Origin: Rikenellaceae bacterium
GTDB lineage: Bacteria; Bacteroidota; Bacteroidia; Bacteroidales; Rikenellaceae
Assembly (NCBI GenBank): GCA_015060115.1
Contig: SUZB01000016.1
Coordinates: 1-47,335 of the forward strand
Length of the DNA stretch: 47,335 bases
Reading direction: 5' to 3'
Part shown: positions 34,591 to 42,262 of the stretch, in pieces
Layout of the letters: each line of letters opens with the position of its first letter
How positions within the stretch are numbered: the stretch's first letter is position 1
The notes under the pieces: generated by a model
What the model saw: only the letters and a program-made list of their open reading frames with translations
What the model was told of the DNA's origin: nothing
Databases searched by the model: none
Program-made: the position numbers and the translations under genes

Positions 34591-34621
34591 GGAGATGACT
34601 AATTTGTTTTTAGTCATCTCC
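34591..34621 (-). terminator. Terminator downstream of the two-domain lipoprotein
   Basis: GGAGATGACTAA (34591-34602) pairs perfectly with TTAGTCATCTCC (34610-34621), loop of seven. It follows the B2 repeat exactly as the equivalent stem follows B1 at 19345. Confidence 0.65.
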
Positions 34622-34645
34622 GTAAATGCTAAAACTTAGCTATTT

Positions 34646-35404
34646 TTAGAAGCCATTCTCTTTCTTGAAGTTTGAATAGCACTCTCCATTGAGATATAGT
34701 TTAGTACCCTCGATTTTGTACTCTCTCTTGCTTGTTCCACCATACTGAACATTGGTCATCGTAATGGTGTTGTTGTCAAATTCGTACTTGTACCATACAG
34801 GATGTGCATTTTGTTCAGTGGGTGGCAGATTGAGATCTGTATATACAACATAGTAAGTAAAACAATCATTAGGTGTCACAAATTCGATATGTTCATTGTG
34901 GTATTTATCGCCTACCTTCTTAGTAATATCCCAATCACCCATAAAGCGATGGTCTGCCTCCTTCTGCTTGTTAAAAATCGTTTCATGCTTAACACCGTTA
35001 TCCTCGCTTACCAATGTGAGTGTATTGTATTCAATACTATAAGTAATCATTATGGGCTCTTCTCTGGGGTATGTCAAGTACAGGTTATCGCCTTCTACTT
35101 TCCACTCAAACCCGCTGCGATTGAGTCCTACAAAGCTTCCATCGAGGCGTGATGAGTCATTTGCAAGGTATCCGCTGCCATCTTCCCAGAAATATAAAGA
35201 CGACTCTTTGACAAAGTCGTATGCTTCAGACTCAGCCTTTACTGTCCAGTAACCCAATATTTCGCTTTTTACGCCTGAGTTCTCAGGTGTAGGGTTACTT
35301 ACATCTTCGTTAGTATTGTCCCTTGCGGGCAAATACTCCTTTTCGCAAGACATTGTTGCGCCCGCTACCGCAAACGCCAACAATAAAAATAGCAACCTTT
35401 TCAT
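34646..35404 (-). CDS. Lipoprotein with two lipocalin-like repeats, unknown function
   Basis: A 252-residue lipoprotein (lipobox TMSC, Cys20). After an acidic linker (about 24-48) two similar domains follow: about 50-140 (GYWTVKAES ... YFWEDGSGY ... WKVEGDNLYLTY ... YNTLTLVSED) and about 152-245 (GDWDITKK ... YKYEFDNNTITMT ... YKIEGTKLYLNG). The W-x-I/V opening and the internal L/I-T-L-x strand resemble lipocalin-like lipoproteins, the same class as those after the S8 proteases, but without their TRS...PFL tail. A structured RNA is encoded upstream on the same strand with its own promoter (35702-35732); no separate promoter was found nearer, so this gene may be read from it. Confidence 0.7.
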   Translation of the reverse strand: MKRLLFLLLAFAVAGATMSCEKEYLPARDNTNEDVSNPTPENSGVKSEILGYWTVKAESEAYDFVKESSLYFWEDGSGYLANDSSRLDGSFVGLNRSGFEWKVEGDNLYLTYPREEPIMITYSIEYNTLTLVSEDNGVKHETIFNKQKEADHRFMGDWDITKKVGDKYHNEHIEFVTPNDCFTYYVVYTDLNLPPTEQNAHPVWYKYEFDNNTITMTNVQYGGTSKREYKIEGTKLYLNGECYSNFKKENGF

Positions 35405-35439
35405 AATGCTAACATTTTAGTTACTACTTCATCTCCGAT

Positions 35440-35697
35440 AGTAGAAGCTTAATATAAAAAGAAAGTGTGGAGATGATTAGTTTATCTGAACTGATGCCCT
35501 AGGAAGCACTGACAACAAATAAACAATACCCCACACTCGTATTGAGCATAGGGTATAATACCCCCAGGCGTAACAATACGAAGTGACGAGTGTGTTGCTA
35601 TCCCTGTGTCAATGAAATTTCCTAGGTTTCAGTTCAAGGATAAAAGCTAATACACTTTCATCATAATATGTAATATCAGAGGGCGCACCCTCTGCAC
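35440..35697 (-). ncRNA. Structured RNA, 6S-like rod
   Basis: A promoter at 35702-35732 would start an RNA near 35697 on the minus strand. Its 5' end folds as CAGAGGG-UGCG-CCCUCUG (35694-35677), a seven-pair stem with a UNCG-type loop. Then a long rod follows: TGAACTGA and CCTAGGAA pair with their complements (35636-35629 and 35626-35619 against 35487-35494 and 35498-35505), TGACA with TGTCA (35611-35607 / 35514-35510), an open bubble, then CACACTCG with CGAGTGTG (35594-35587 / 35539-35532), and a GGGTA/TACCC cap at 35551-35563. A stem, a large central bubble and a capped arm is the layout of 6S RNA. I saw no reading frame in it. It could instead be a structured leader of the lipoprotein gene that begins at 35404. 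Confidence 0.45.
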
Positions 35698-35701
35698 CTT
35701 A

Positions 35702-35732
35702 CAAAGGTAGTGATAATTATTAAAAATGCAAA
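35702..35732 (-). promoter_or_regulatory. Promoter of the structured RNA
   Basis: On the minus strand TTTG (35732-35729), 19 bases, then TACCTTTG (35709-35702), one of the best promoter matches in the window. Confidence 0.7.
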
Positions 35733-35739
35733 GAAAATT

Positions 35740-35900
35740 GTTAGTTTTTAGTTGTTAGTTATTAGTTGTTAGAGATATTAGGATGATAAGACCATAAGAC
35801 GATAGGACAAGTAAGACACAATGATACCCAACCTCGTAAAGTCCTAAGGTCTTAAAGTCCTAACGGTCTTAAAAAACTCTAACAACTAACAACTAAAAAC
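35740..35900. repeat. A-family palindromic repeat (copy A3)
   Basis: TTAGTTTTTAGTTGTTAGTT (35741) is inverted as AACAACTAACAACTAAAAAC near 35881. Inner units are GATAAGAC, CATAAGAC, GATAGGAC on the left and GTCCTAAG, GTCTTAAA, GTCCTAAC on the right, each 8 bases. Confidence 0.7.
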
Positions 35901-35940
35901 TTTAACACTAAGGGTGGCACTTGCCACCCTTAGTGTTAAA
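35901..35940 (-). terminator. Perfect 19-bp hairpin over the yraN stop codon
   Basis: TTTAACACTAAGGGTGGCA (35901-35919) and TGCCACCCTTAGTGTTAAA (35922-35940) are exact complements with a two-base centre. The stop codon of yraN (35938-35936) is inside the stem, so the stem would form only after the ribosome leaves. Confidence 0.75.
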
Positions 35941-36292
35941 GTATGTTCTCGGTAAGTTCTATCGAAGAGTTGCCATGATCATCGACCACCACCGAGATAA
36001 GGTCAAACTGTATGATGTGCCTTAGGTGGTGTATCTGGCGGTAGAGCATTGCGCCACGGCGCATTGTGCGTCGCTTCTGCTCGTTGATGCTGTCGAATGT
36101 CGATTGCCAACCCGAGATATGGCGGGTCTTGACCTCCACAAAATGCATCGTGTCGAAGTGCTGGGCGATGATGTCTATCTCGTAGCTGCCTGCTCGCCAG
36201 TTACGCTCGACAATGTAGTAGCCTCGCTCACGAAGCCACTCCACAGCAGCATCTTCGCCACGGTTACCTATCTGTGTCGTAAGACCGCTCAT
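35936..36292 (-). CDS. yraN: YraN/UPF0102 family endonuclease-like protein
   Basis: A 118-residue protein of the UPF0102 family: GNRGEDAAVEWLRERGYYIVERNWR at the start, then the nuclease-type active site EIDIIAQ (Glu and Asp at about 38-40) and FVEVKTR (about 51-57), the Holliday-junction-resolvase-like pattern E-D-ExK. The length is normal for the family. Its cellular role is not settled. It follows pepE by 14 bases on the same strand and has a 19-bp terminator over its stop codon. Confidence 0.88.
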   Translation of the reverse strand: MSGLTTQIGNRGEDAAVEWLRERGYYIVERNWRAGSYEIDIIAQHFDTMHFVEVKTRHISGWQSTFDSINEQKRRTMRRGAMLYRQIHHLRHIIQFDLISVVVDDHGNSSIELTENIL

Positions 36293-36306
36293 CGGAATAT
36301 GTCGCT

Positions 36307-37014
36307 TTAGCGCTTAATAAGGAACGAAATATCATCACCGGGCTTAACCTCATAGGTTTCGATGCCCTTCTTGAAGATACGCATAGTGCGTGAGCCGATA
36401 AGCTCAATATTCTCATCCTTGATACGAATCATACAGCCCTCGCGTAGGCCTACGACATAGCGGCTGCGGTTAGCCTCCAAGTACTCCAAGATGCGCTGCT
36501 CACGGGTCTCGCCTGCGTGGCCTGCGGGGTTAGCATCGAGGTAGTGAGGGTTAATCTGGAACGGAACGAGGCCGATAGCGCGGAACGAGTAAGGCTCAAC
36601 GATGGGCATATCGTTTGTAGTGCAGATAGTGGGGCAGGTAACATTGCTACCAGCCGACCAACCTACATAAGGTACGCCTGCGCGCACGCGACGGAAGATG
36701 ACATCGAGCAAATCCTCCTCCTGCATCTTCTTCAAAAGTGCGAAGGTGTTACCGCCACCGATAACGATAGCCTGAGCGTGGCGAACAAAGTTGCGCTTGT
36801 TGAGGGCACGGTGTACTGAACGCACCTTGATGCCGATCTCGTCGAAACGCTCCTGCACCTTGCGCTCATACTCCTCGTAAGAGAAGGTTACGGCAGCGTA
36901 GGGGATAAATACTACTTCGGTTACGCCAGCAAGAGTTTTCTCGATCTCGGCGATGGGATACTTCAAATAGGCCTCACCCGCATTGGTGGAATTGGAAATT
37001 AGCAAAAGGTTCAT
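36307..37014 (-). CDS. pepE: Peptidase E (alpha-aspartyl dipeptidase, S51)
   Basis: A 235-residue cytosolic peptidase that cleaves N-terminal aspartyl dipeptides. The catalytic triad positions agree with the Salmonella enzyme: Ser120 in GWSAGSN, Asp135 in TTNDM and His157 in INPHYLD. GGGNTFALL (86-94) is the conserved glycine loop. It is the first gene of a pepE-yraN pair, with a -7 element at 37086-37093 and a leader of about 65 bases. Confidence 0.93.
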   Translation of the reverse strand: MNLLLISNSTNAGEAYLKYPIAEIEKTLAGVTEVVFIPYAAVTFSYEEYERKVQERFDEIGIKVRSVHRALNKRNFVRHAQAIVIGGGNTFALLKKMQEEDLLDVIFRRVRAGVPYVGWSAGSNVTCPTICTTNDMPIVEPYSFRAIGLVPFQINPHYLDANPAGHAGETREQRILEYLEANRSRYVVGLREGCMIRIKDENIELIGSRTMRIFKKGIETYEVKPGDDISFLIKR

Positions 37015-37085
37015 AACTTACTGTAAATTATAGTTTTAAGGTATATCGTTAAAAAGTCGTCGTTAAAATTTTTTAGAGATAATGT

Positions 37086-37114
37086 CAAAGATAATAAAAA
37101 AAGTGTTACTTTTG
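37086..37114. promoter_or_regulatory. Back-to-back -7 elements: pepE (-) and acpP (+)
   Basis: On the minus strand TATCTTTG (37093-37086) faces pepE, and on the plus strand TACTTTTG (37107-37114) faces acpP. The two are 13 bases apart, so their polymerase footprints must overlap. Confidence 0.55.
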
Positions 37115-37200
37115 CATCGTCGCAAAGAATTTTTTTGCGAAAAATTTATTACAGTAGAGAGAAATTTACTACTATAATGTTTAACTAAAACTTATTTATT

Positions 37201-37434
37201 ATGTCAGAAATTCAGTCAAAAGTTGTCGAGATCATCGTTGACAAGTTGGGCGTTAAGGAGTCAGAGGTAGTACCCGAAGCAAGCTTCACCGCACACCTTG
37301 GTGCAGACTCTTTGGATCAGGTAGAGCTCATTATGGAGTTCGAGAAGGCTTTCGATCTTCAGATTCCTGATACTGAGGCAGAGAAGATCCAGACTGTAGG
37401 TGATGCTATCAGCTACATCGAGGCTAACAAGTAA
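37201..37434 (+). CDS. acpP: Acyl carrier protein
   Basis: A 77-residue acidic helical protein. The phosphopantetheine site is [15 protein letters not shown] with Ser37 in the DSL motif. It carries growing acyl chains for fatty-acid and lipid A synthesis. fabF starts 38 bases after its stop codon, and rnc follows, the acpP-fabF-rnc order common in bacteria. Confidence 0.97.
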   Translation: MSEIQSKVVEIIVDKLGVKESEVVPEASFTAHLGADSLDQVELIMEFEKAFDLQIPDTEAEKIQTVGDAISYIEANK

Positions 37435-37472
37435 TAGACCTTTCCATATTTCACCTAAGGCGAGTACCAAAG

Positions 37473-38726
37473 ATGGAATTGCGCAGAGTTGTAGTTACTG
37501 GCATCGGCACTATCAACCCTCTTGGCCACAATGTTGAGGAGTACTTCTCGGCACTTGAGGCCGGTTGTTCGGGTGCAGCGCCTATCACCAACTTCGACGC
37601 ATCCAACTACAAGGTGCGCTTTGCGTGTGAAGTAAAAAATTACGAATGGGAGCGATACTTCGACCGCAAGGAGGTTCGCAAGTATGACCGCTTCGCGCAG
37701 TTTGCGCTTGTGGCAGCCACCGAGGCTGTTAATGATGCCAATCTTGGCGACGATGTAAATCGTCGTCGTTGTGGCGTTGTGTGGAGCTCGGGAGTGGGCG
37801 GTATCGATACCTATTACCACGAAGTAATGGACTATGCCAAGGGAGGAGAAATCCCTCGGTTTAGTCCATTCTTTGTACCTCGTATGATTGCCGACCTCGC
37901 CGCAGGTCATATCGCTATGAAGTATGGCTTTATGGGCCCCAACTATAGCGTTACCTCGGCTTGTGCATCATCTAACCACGCCATTATCGACTCCTTCAAC
38001 CTTATCCGCTTGGGCAAGGCCGAGGTTATCGTTACGGGTGGCTCGGAGGCTCCTATCATTCAGGCGGGTGTTGGTGGCTTCAGCTCTATGCAGGCGCTCT
38101 CAACGCGCAACGATGACCCTGAGCACGCCTCACGACCCTTTGACCGCGACCGCGATGGCTTCGTTATGGGTGAGGGTGCAGGTGCTCTTGTCTTGGAGGA
38201 GTATGAGCACGCCGTGAAGCGTGGTGCAAAGATCTATTGTGAGGTTGTTGGTGGCGGTATGTCTGCCGATGCTCACCATATGACCGCTCCCCACCCCGAG
38301 GGTGAGGGCGCTATATTGTCGATGGAGGAGGCTTTGCGCGATGCAGAGCTCTCGGCCTCGGATATCGACTATATCAATGTTCACGGCACCTCTACGCCGT
38401 TGGGCGATATCGCCGAGCTTAAGGCGCTCGACCGCGTCTTTGGCGATAACCTCCCGTCAATCAGCATCTCTTCTACCAAGTCGATGACGGGACACCTGTT
38501 GGGCGCTGCTGCAGCCATCGAGGCTCTCGCCTGCATTATGGCGATCACTCGTAGCACCATTCCGCCCACTATCAATGTCGAGAACCTCGACCCCGCAATT
38601 CCTGCCAACCTCGACCTTACGCTCCACACTGCGCGTAAGCGTGATGTCAGCGTGGCATTGAGCAACACCTTTGGTTTCGGTGGTCATAACTCGACAGTCA
38701 TCTTCCGTAAGGTTACGGAGAAGTAA
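37473..38726 (+). CDS. fabF: 3-oxoacyl-ACP synthase II
   Basis: A 417-residue condensing enzyme with the Cys-His-His triad: Cys164 in TSACASSN, His304 in VHGTST and His341 in TGHLLGAA, and Lys336 in TKSMTG. It elongates acyl-ACP with malonyl-ACP in type II fatty-acid synthesis. Length and motifs are normal. It lies between acpP and rnc in one operon. Confidence 0.97.
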   Translation: MELRRVVVTGIGTINPLGHNVEEYFSALEAGCSGAAPITNFDASNYKVRFACEVKNYEWERYFDRKEVRKYDRFAQFALVAATEAVNDANLGDDVNRRRCGVVWSSGVGGIDTYYHEVMDYAKGGEIPRFSPFFVPRMIADLAAGHIAMKYGFMGPNYSVTSACASSNHAIIDSFNLIRLGKAEVIVTGGSEAPIIQAGVGGFSSMQALSTRNDDPEHASRPFDRDRDGFVMGEGAGALVLEEYEHAVKRGAKIYCEVVGGGMSADAHHMTAPHPEGEGAILSMEEALRDAELSASDIDYINVHGTSTPLGDIAELKALDRVFGDNLPSISISSTKSMTGHLLGAAAAIEALACIMAITRSTIPPTINVENLDPAIPANLDLTLHTARKRDVSVALSNTFGFGGHNSTVIFRKVTEK

Positions 38727-38758
38727 TACCTTTACTAATTTATAGGACATTCCTTATT

Positions 38759-39541
38759 ATGTTCGATTTTTTGATTCGTCCTTTGCGTCGTCGCTTTGGT
38801 CGCGATAAGGCTTTCTATGTCGCTATTGACGATATGTTTGGTTTTATGCCTCACAACATCGAACTCTACAAACTCGCCCTTATTCATAAGTCGGCATCTG
38901 TGGAGTTGGATGATGGCAGCCACATCAACAACGAGCGATTAGAGTTCTTGGGTGATGCCGTTATCGAGAGTATCACTTCGGATTTTTTGTTTATCGAGTT
39001 TCCTGACCGTGATGAGGGCTTTATGACGCAGATTCGCTCGAAGATTGTGTCGCGCCAATCACTCAATGCCATAGCCTCGAAGATAGGTCTCGACCGTTAT
39101 GTAATATCTAATGCCGTAGGCAATATGTCGCAGAAGCATATCTATGGCGATGCCTTCGAGGCGATGATGGGTGCTATCTACCTCGACCAGGGCTACGATT
39201 TTGCTAACCGTTTGCTTATCAACGACATCTTTGGTCGTTACCTCTCGCTCGATGATATCCTCCGCTCTGAGACCGACTTCAAGAGCCGCCTTATTGAGTG
39301 GTGTCAGAAGAAGCACTACACCATTGAGTTCCGCACCGAGCACGACCGCTCGTCGGCATCCTCACACCCCGGTTTCTACTCGGTAGTGTATATCGATGGT
39401 ATAGCCGTAGGTCATGGCACTGGCGACTCAAAGAAGGAGGCAGAGCAGCACGCTGCCTACTCAGTGTCGCAGGGCACGCCACAGACACTCAACGATGAGA
39501 GTAGTGCTAAGATTTTGGATCGCTACGACAAGTACCTGTAA
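38759..39541 (+). CDS. rnc: Ribonuclease III
   Basis: A 260-residue endonuclease for double-stranded RNA. The signature ERLEFLGDAVIE lies at about 58-69 and the second acidic site at EAMMGAIYLD (about 134-143). A double-stranded RNA-binding domain follows (about 175-245: FKSRLIEWCQKK ... GTGDSKKEAEQHAAYS). It processes rRNA and mRNA. It is the last gene of the acpP-fabF-rnc unit, ending in a terminator. Confidence 0.95.
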   Translation: MFDFLIRPLRRRFGRDKAFYVAIDDMFGFMPHNIELYKLALIHKSASVELDDGSHINNERLEFLGDAVIESITSDFLFIEFPDRDEGFMTQIRSKIVSRQSLNAIASKIGLDRYVISNAVGNMSQKHIYGDAFEAMMGAIYLDQGYDFANRLLINDIFGRYLSLDDILRSETDFKSRLIEWCQKKHYTIEFRTEHDRSSASSHPGFYSVVYIDGIAVGHGTGDSKKEAEQHAAYSVSQGTPQTLNDESSAKILDRYDKYL

Positions 39542-39551
39542 TTGAGTGAGT

Positions 39552-39592
39552 AAAAGAGCGGATGGGATAAAATGTTACCCAACCGCTCTTTT
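39552..39592 (+). terminator. Terminator after rnc
   Basis: AAAAGAGCGGATGGG (39552-39566) pairs with CCCAACCGCTCTTTTT (39577-39592), one mismatch. The AGAGCGGATGGG arm resembles the inner hairpins of C-family repeats, and the rnc stop TAA starts a similar TAATT sequence. Confidence 0.75.
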
Positions 39593-39780
39593 TAGTTTTT
39601 AGTTGTTAGTGGCGCTCCGTTGGAGCGCAGAGTTTTAAGACCATTAGGACTTTAAGACCTTAAGACCGATAAGAAGTCGGGTATCACAAAGTCCTACTTG
39701 TCCTATAGTCTTATTGTCTTACTGGTCCTAAACTCTAACAACTAAAAACTAACAACTAAAAACTAATAACTAAAAACTAA
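39590..39780. repeat. A-family palindromic repeat, opposite orientation (copy A4)
   Basis: Reverse-complement orientation compared with A2 and A3. Arms: TAAGACC/TTAGGAC units at 39634-39672 and GTCCTACTTGTCCTATAGTC plus following units at 39690-39730, with AAGTCGGGTATCA between. A small GCGCTCC-GTT-GGAGCGC hairpin is nested in the left border (39612-39628). It fills the gap between rnc and radC. Confidence 0.65.
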
Positions 39781-39811
39781 CCCCTTAAAGCCCTTTTTGC
39801 TCTTTTTTCCT

Positions 39812-39819
39812 TACCTTTG
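39812..39819 (+). promoter_or_regulatory. -7 promoter element of radC
   Basis: TACCTTTG at 39812-39819 overlaps the first codon of a longer frame (TTG 39817), so the later ATG 39841 is the likely start. Confidence 0.5.
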
Positions 39820-39840
39820 TATGATTTAACCACCATTACT

Positions 39841-40494
39841 ATGAAGAACACCCTCGATAAACTGCACTCGCGTGGTGCTGAGGCACTCACAGATGAGGAG
39901 CTTCTTTCGGTTGTCGTTGCCGATGGCGCTAACGACAAACAGGCCCCCGCGATGGCTGCCGACCTTATGAATGTGGCGGGCTCACTACATAGCCTTCTCG
40001 CTACCGATTTGAGCCGTCTGCGTATGATGTCGGGTATGGGGCTTATGCGAGCTTCGCGCCTTAAGGCTGCTCTGGAGTTGGGGCGTCGCGAGGCGGTGGC
40101 GGAGTCTACGGCTGTCGACATTATATCTTCGGATAAGGATGTAGTGCGCATAATGCGACCTGTGCTCGGTGGTTTGCAGCACGAAGAGTGCTGGGCATTG
40201 TATCTCGCATCATCGGGCAAACTTATTGAGCGTATGCGCATTAGCTCAGGGGGTGTGCAGGCTACGGTGGTCGATTACCGCCTTATCCTCAAGCGTGCCA
40301 TAGAGCTTCTTGCCGTGCAGATTGTCTTGGTGCATAACCACCCCTCGGGAAGTGCCGAGCCAAGCTCGCAAGACCGCACCCTCACGGAGCGTGTTGATGA
40401 GGCGTGCCGCCTATTCGATATTCGCCTCTTGGACCATATCGTCATTGCCCGTGGCGACCACTACTCGTTTCGAGGCCAAGGGGAGCTAAAATAG
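39841..40494 (+). CDS. radC: RadC family JAB-domain protein
   Basis: A 217-residue protein counted from ATG 39841. The first part has helix-hairpin-helix-like segments (LMNVAGSLHSLLATDLSRL, MMSGMGLMRASRLKAALELGRRE). The C-terminal JAB/MPN domain has HNHPSGSAEPSSQD with the metal His-x-His and Asp, and LDHIVIARGDHYSF at the end. RadC proteins are named from a misassigned repair phenotype and their substrate is still unclear. Its own promoter and the glycyl-tRNA synthetase promoter on either side make it a single-gene unit. Confidence 0.9.
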   Translation: MKNTLDKLHSRGAEALTDEELLSVVVADGANDKQAPAMAADLMNVAGSLHSLLATDLSRLRMMSGMGLMRASRLKAALELGRREAVAESTAVDIISSDKDVVRIMRPVLGGLQHEECWALYLASSGKLIERMRISSGGVQATVVDYRLILKRAIELLAVQIVLVHNHPSGSAEPSSQDRTLTERVDEACRLFDIRLLDHIVIARGDHYSFRGQGELK

Positions 40495-40506
40495 TGCTCT
40501 TGTCAG

Positions 40507-40537
40507 TTTGAAAATTGAGCAAAAAACACTAACTTTG
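40507..40537 (+). promoter_or_regulatory. Promoter for glycyl-tRNA synthetase
   Basis: TTTG (40507-40510), 19 bases, then TAACTTTG (40530-40537); leader about 50 bases. Confidence 0.65.
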
Positions 40538-40595
40538 TGCGATTTTATGCCTTTGGTATATAACACTTAAGAGATAAACGAAATTAATATATACT

Positions 40596-42140
40596 ATGAC
40601 ACAGGAAGAATTGTTCAAGAAACTTATCGCTCACTGCAAGGAGTATGGCTTTATATTCCCCTCGAGCGAGATTTATGATGGTCTTGGCGCTGTATATGAC
40701 TATGGTCAGAATGGTGTCGAGCTTAAGAACAACATCAAGAGCTACTGGTGGGACTCGATGGTTAAGCTCCACGAGAATATCGTAGGTCTTGACGCTGCAA
40801 TCTTTATGCACCCCCGCGTATGGGAGGCATCGGGCCATGTGGGTGCCTTCAACGACCCCCTTATCGACAACAAGGACTCGAAGAAGCGCTACCGTGCCGA
40901 TGTCTTGGTTGAGGATTGGCTTGCCAAGCAGGAGGAGAAGATTGAGAAGGAGGTAGAGAAGGCTCGTAAGCGCTTCAAGGAGAACTTCAACGAGGAGCAG
41001 TATCTCGCTACATCGCCTCGCGTTCAGGAGATTAAGGCCAAGATGGAGGCTGTTCACACCCGCTTTGCCGAGGCTTTGAACGCCAACAACCTTGAGGAGC
41101 TCAAGCAGATTATCCTCGACTGCGAGATTGTGTGCCCCATCTCGGGTACTCGCAACTGGACAGATGTTCGCCAGTTCAACCTTATGTTCTCGACACAGAT
41201 GGGCTCAACGGCTGATGGTGCCAATACCGTATACCTCCGCCCCGAGACCGCACAGGGTATCTTCGTTAATTACCTCAATGTTCAGAAGACTGGCCGTATG
41301 AAGCTCCCCTTCGGTATTGCACAGATTGGCAAGGCCTTCCGTAACGAGATTGTAGCTCGCCAGTTTATCTTCCGTATGCGAGAGTTCGAGCAGATGGAGA
41401 TGCAGTTCTTCGTACAGCCCGGCACCGAGATGCAGTGGTGGAATGAGTGGAAGAACACCCGTATGGCTTGGCACCGTGCTCTCGGCTTCGGTGATGACAA
41501 CTACCGCTTCCACGACCACGACAAGCTTGCCCACTATGCAAACGCAGCTACCGATGTAGAGTACAACTTCCCCTTCGGCTTCAAGGAGGTGGAGGGTATC
41601 CACTCGCGTACCGACTTCGACCTCGGTCGTCATCAGGAGTTCTCAGGCAAGAAGATTCAGTACTTCGACCCTGAGCGTGGCGAGAGCTATGTTCCCTATG
41701 TTGTCGAGACCTCGATCGGCGTTGACCGTATGTTCCTGCAGATTATGTCGGCGGCATATTGCGAAGAGAAGTTGGAGAATGGCGAGGAGCGCGTAGTATT
41801 GCGTATTCCTGCACCCTTGGCACCTACCAAGGTTGCTGTTATGCCCCTTGTTAAGAAGGATGGTCTTCCTGAGGTTGCTCGCGAGATTATCGATATGCTC
41901 CGCTTCGACTTCAATGTCGCTTACGACGAGAAGGACTCTATCGGCAAGCGCTACCGTCGTCAGGATGCTATCGGTACACCCTTCTGCGTTACCGTTGATC
42001 ACCAGACCTTGGAGGATCGCACCGTTACCGTGCGCCACCGCGACACTATGGAGCAGGAGCGCGTAGCTATCGACGAGTTGTACAAGCTGGTAGATAGCAA
42101 GGTTGCGTTGCGCCACCTTCTCGCTAAGGTTAAAGCATAA
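40596..42140 (+). CDS. glyQS: Glycine--tRNA ligase (single-chain, eukaryote/archaeal-like type)
   Basis: A 514-residue class II synthetase. Motif 1 lies around IFPSSEIYDGLGAVYDYG, motif 2 around FRNEIVARQFIFRMREFEQMEMQFF and motif 3 in TSIGVDRMFL; the ATP site FNLMFSTQMG and RPETAQGIFVNY are typical. It is the homodimeric form, not the GlyQ/GlyS tetramer. An inserted coiled-coil segment (KQEEKIEKEVEKARKRFKE) sits at about 110-130. It charges tRNA-Gly. A 37-codon frame begins seven bases after its stop. Confidence 0.95.
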   Translation: MTQEELFKKLIAHCKEYGFIFPSSEIYDGLGAVYDYGQNGVELKNNIKSYWWDSMVKLHENIVGLDAAIFMHPRVWEASGHVGAFNDPLIDNKDSKKRYRADVLVEDWLAKQEEKIEKEVEKARKRFKENFNEEQYLATSPRVQEIKAKMEAVHTRFAEALNANNLEELKQIILDCEIVCPISGTRNWTDVRQFNLMFSTQMGSTADGANTVYLRPETAQGIFVNYLNVQKTGRMKLPFGIAQIGKAFRNEIVARQFIFRMREFEQMEMQFFVQPGTEMQWWNEWKNTRMAWHRALGFGDDNYRFHDHDKLAHYANAATDVEYNFPFGFKEVEGIHSRTDFDLGRHQEFSGKKIQYFDPERGESYVPYVVETSIGVDRMFLQIMSAAYCEEKLENGEERVVLRIPAPLAPTKVAVMPLVKKDGLPEVAREIIDMLRFDFNVAYDEKDSIGKRYRRQDAIGTPFCVTVDHQTLEDRTVTVRHRDTMEQERVAIDELYKLVDSKVALRHLLAKVKA

Positions 42141-42147
42141 TTAGGCT

Positions 42148-42261
42148 ATGTCAGAGAGACCTACCGTAAAGCGCAAGTGGTCAGTGATAGTTGCTATCAT
42201 TGCTCTATGCTTCGTTCTCGGCTATGGCATTGGCTATGCGATAGGCAAACTCTTTATGTAG
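42148..42261 (+). CDS. 37-residue single-span membrane peptide between glyRS and ruvX
   Basis: A short frame with ATG at 42148 and TAG at 42259-42261. It codes a basic N-terminus (SERPTVKRKWS), then one hydrophobic span VIVAIIALCFVLGYGIGYAI and GKLFM. A glycine zipper (GYGIGYAIG) could let it form dimers. It lies seven bases after glyRS and one base before ruvX, so it shares their mRNA. I do not know a family; the charge-then-span structure and the tight fit argue that it is made. Confidence 0.55.
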   Translation: MSERPTVKRKWSVIVAIIALCFVLGYGIGYAIGKLFM

Positions 42262-42262
42262 T

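Noticed and set aside
34166..39780. CRISPR array
   Set aside because: The repeated units are 8-9 bases without unique spacers of constant length, and no cas gene is present.
40538..40595. T-box leader before glycyl-tRNA synthetase
   Set aside because: The leader is only about 50 bases and T-boxes are not expected in this phylum.
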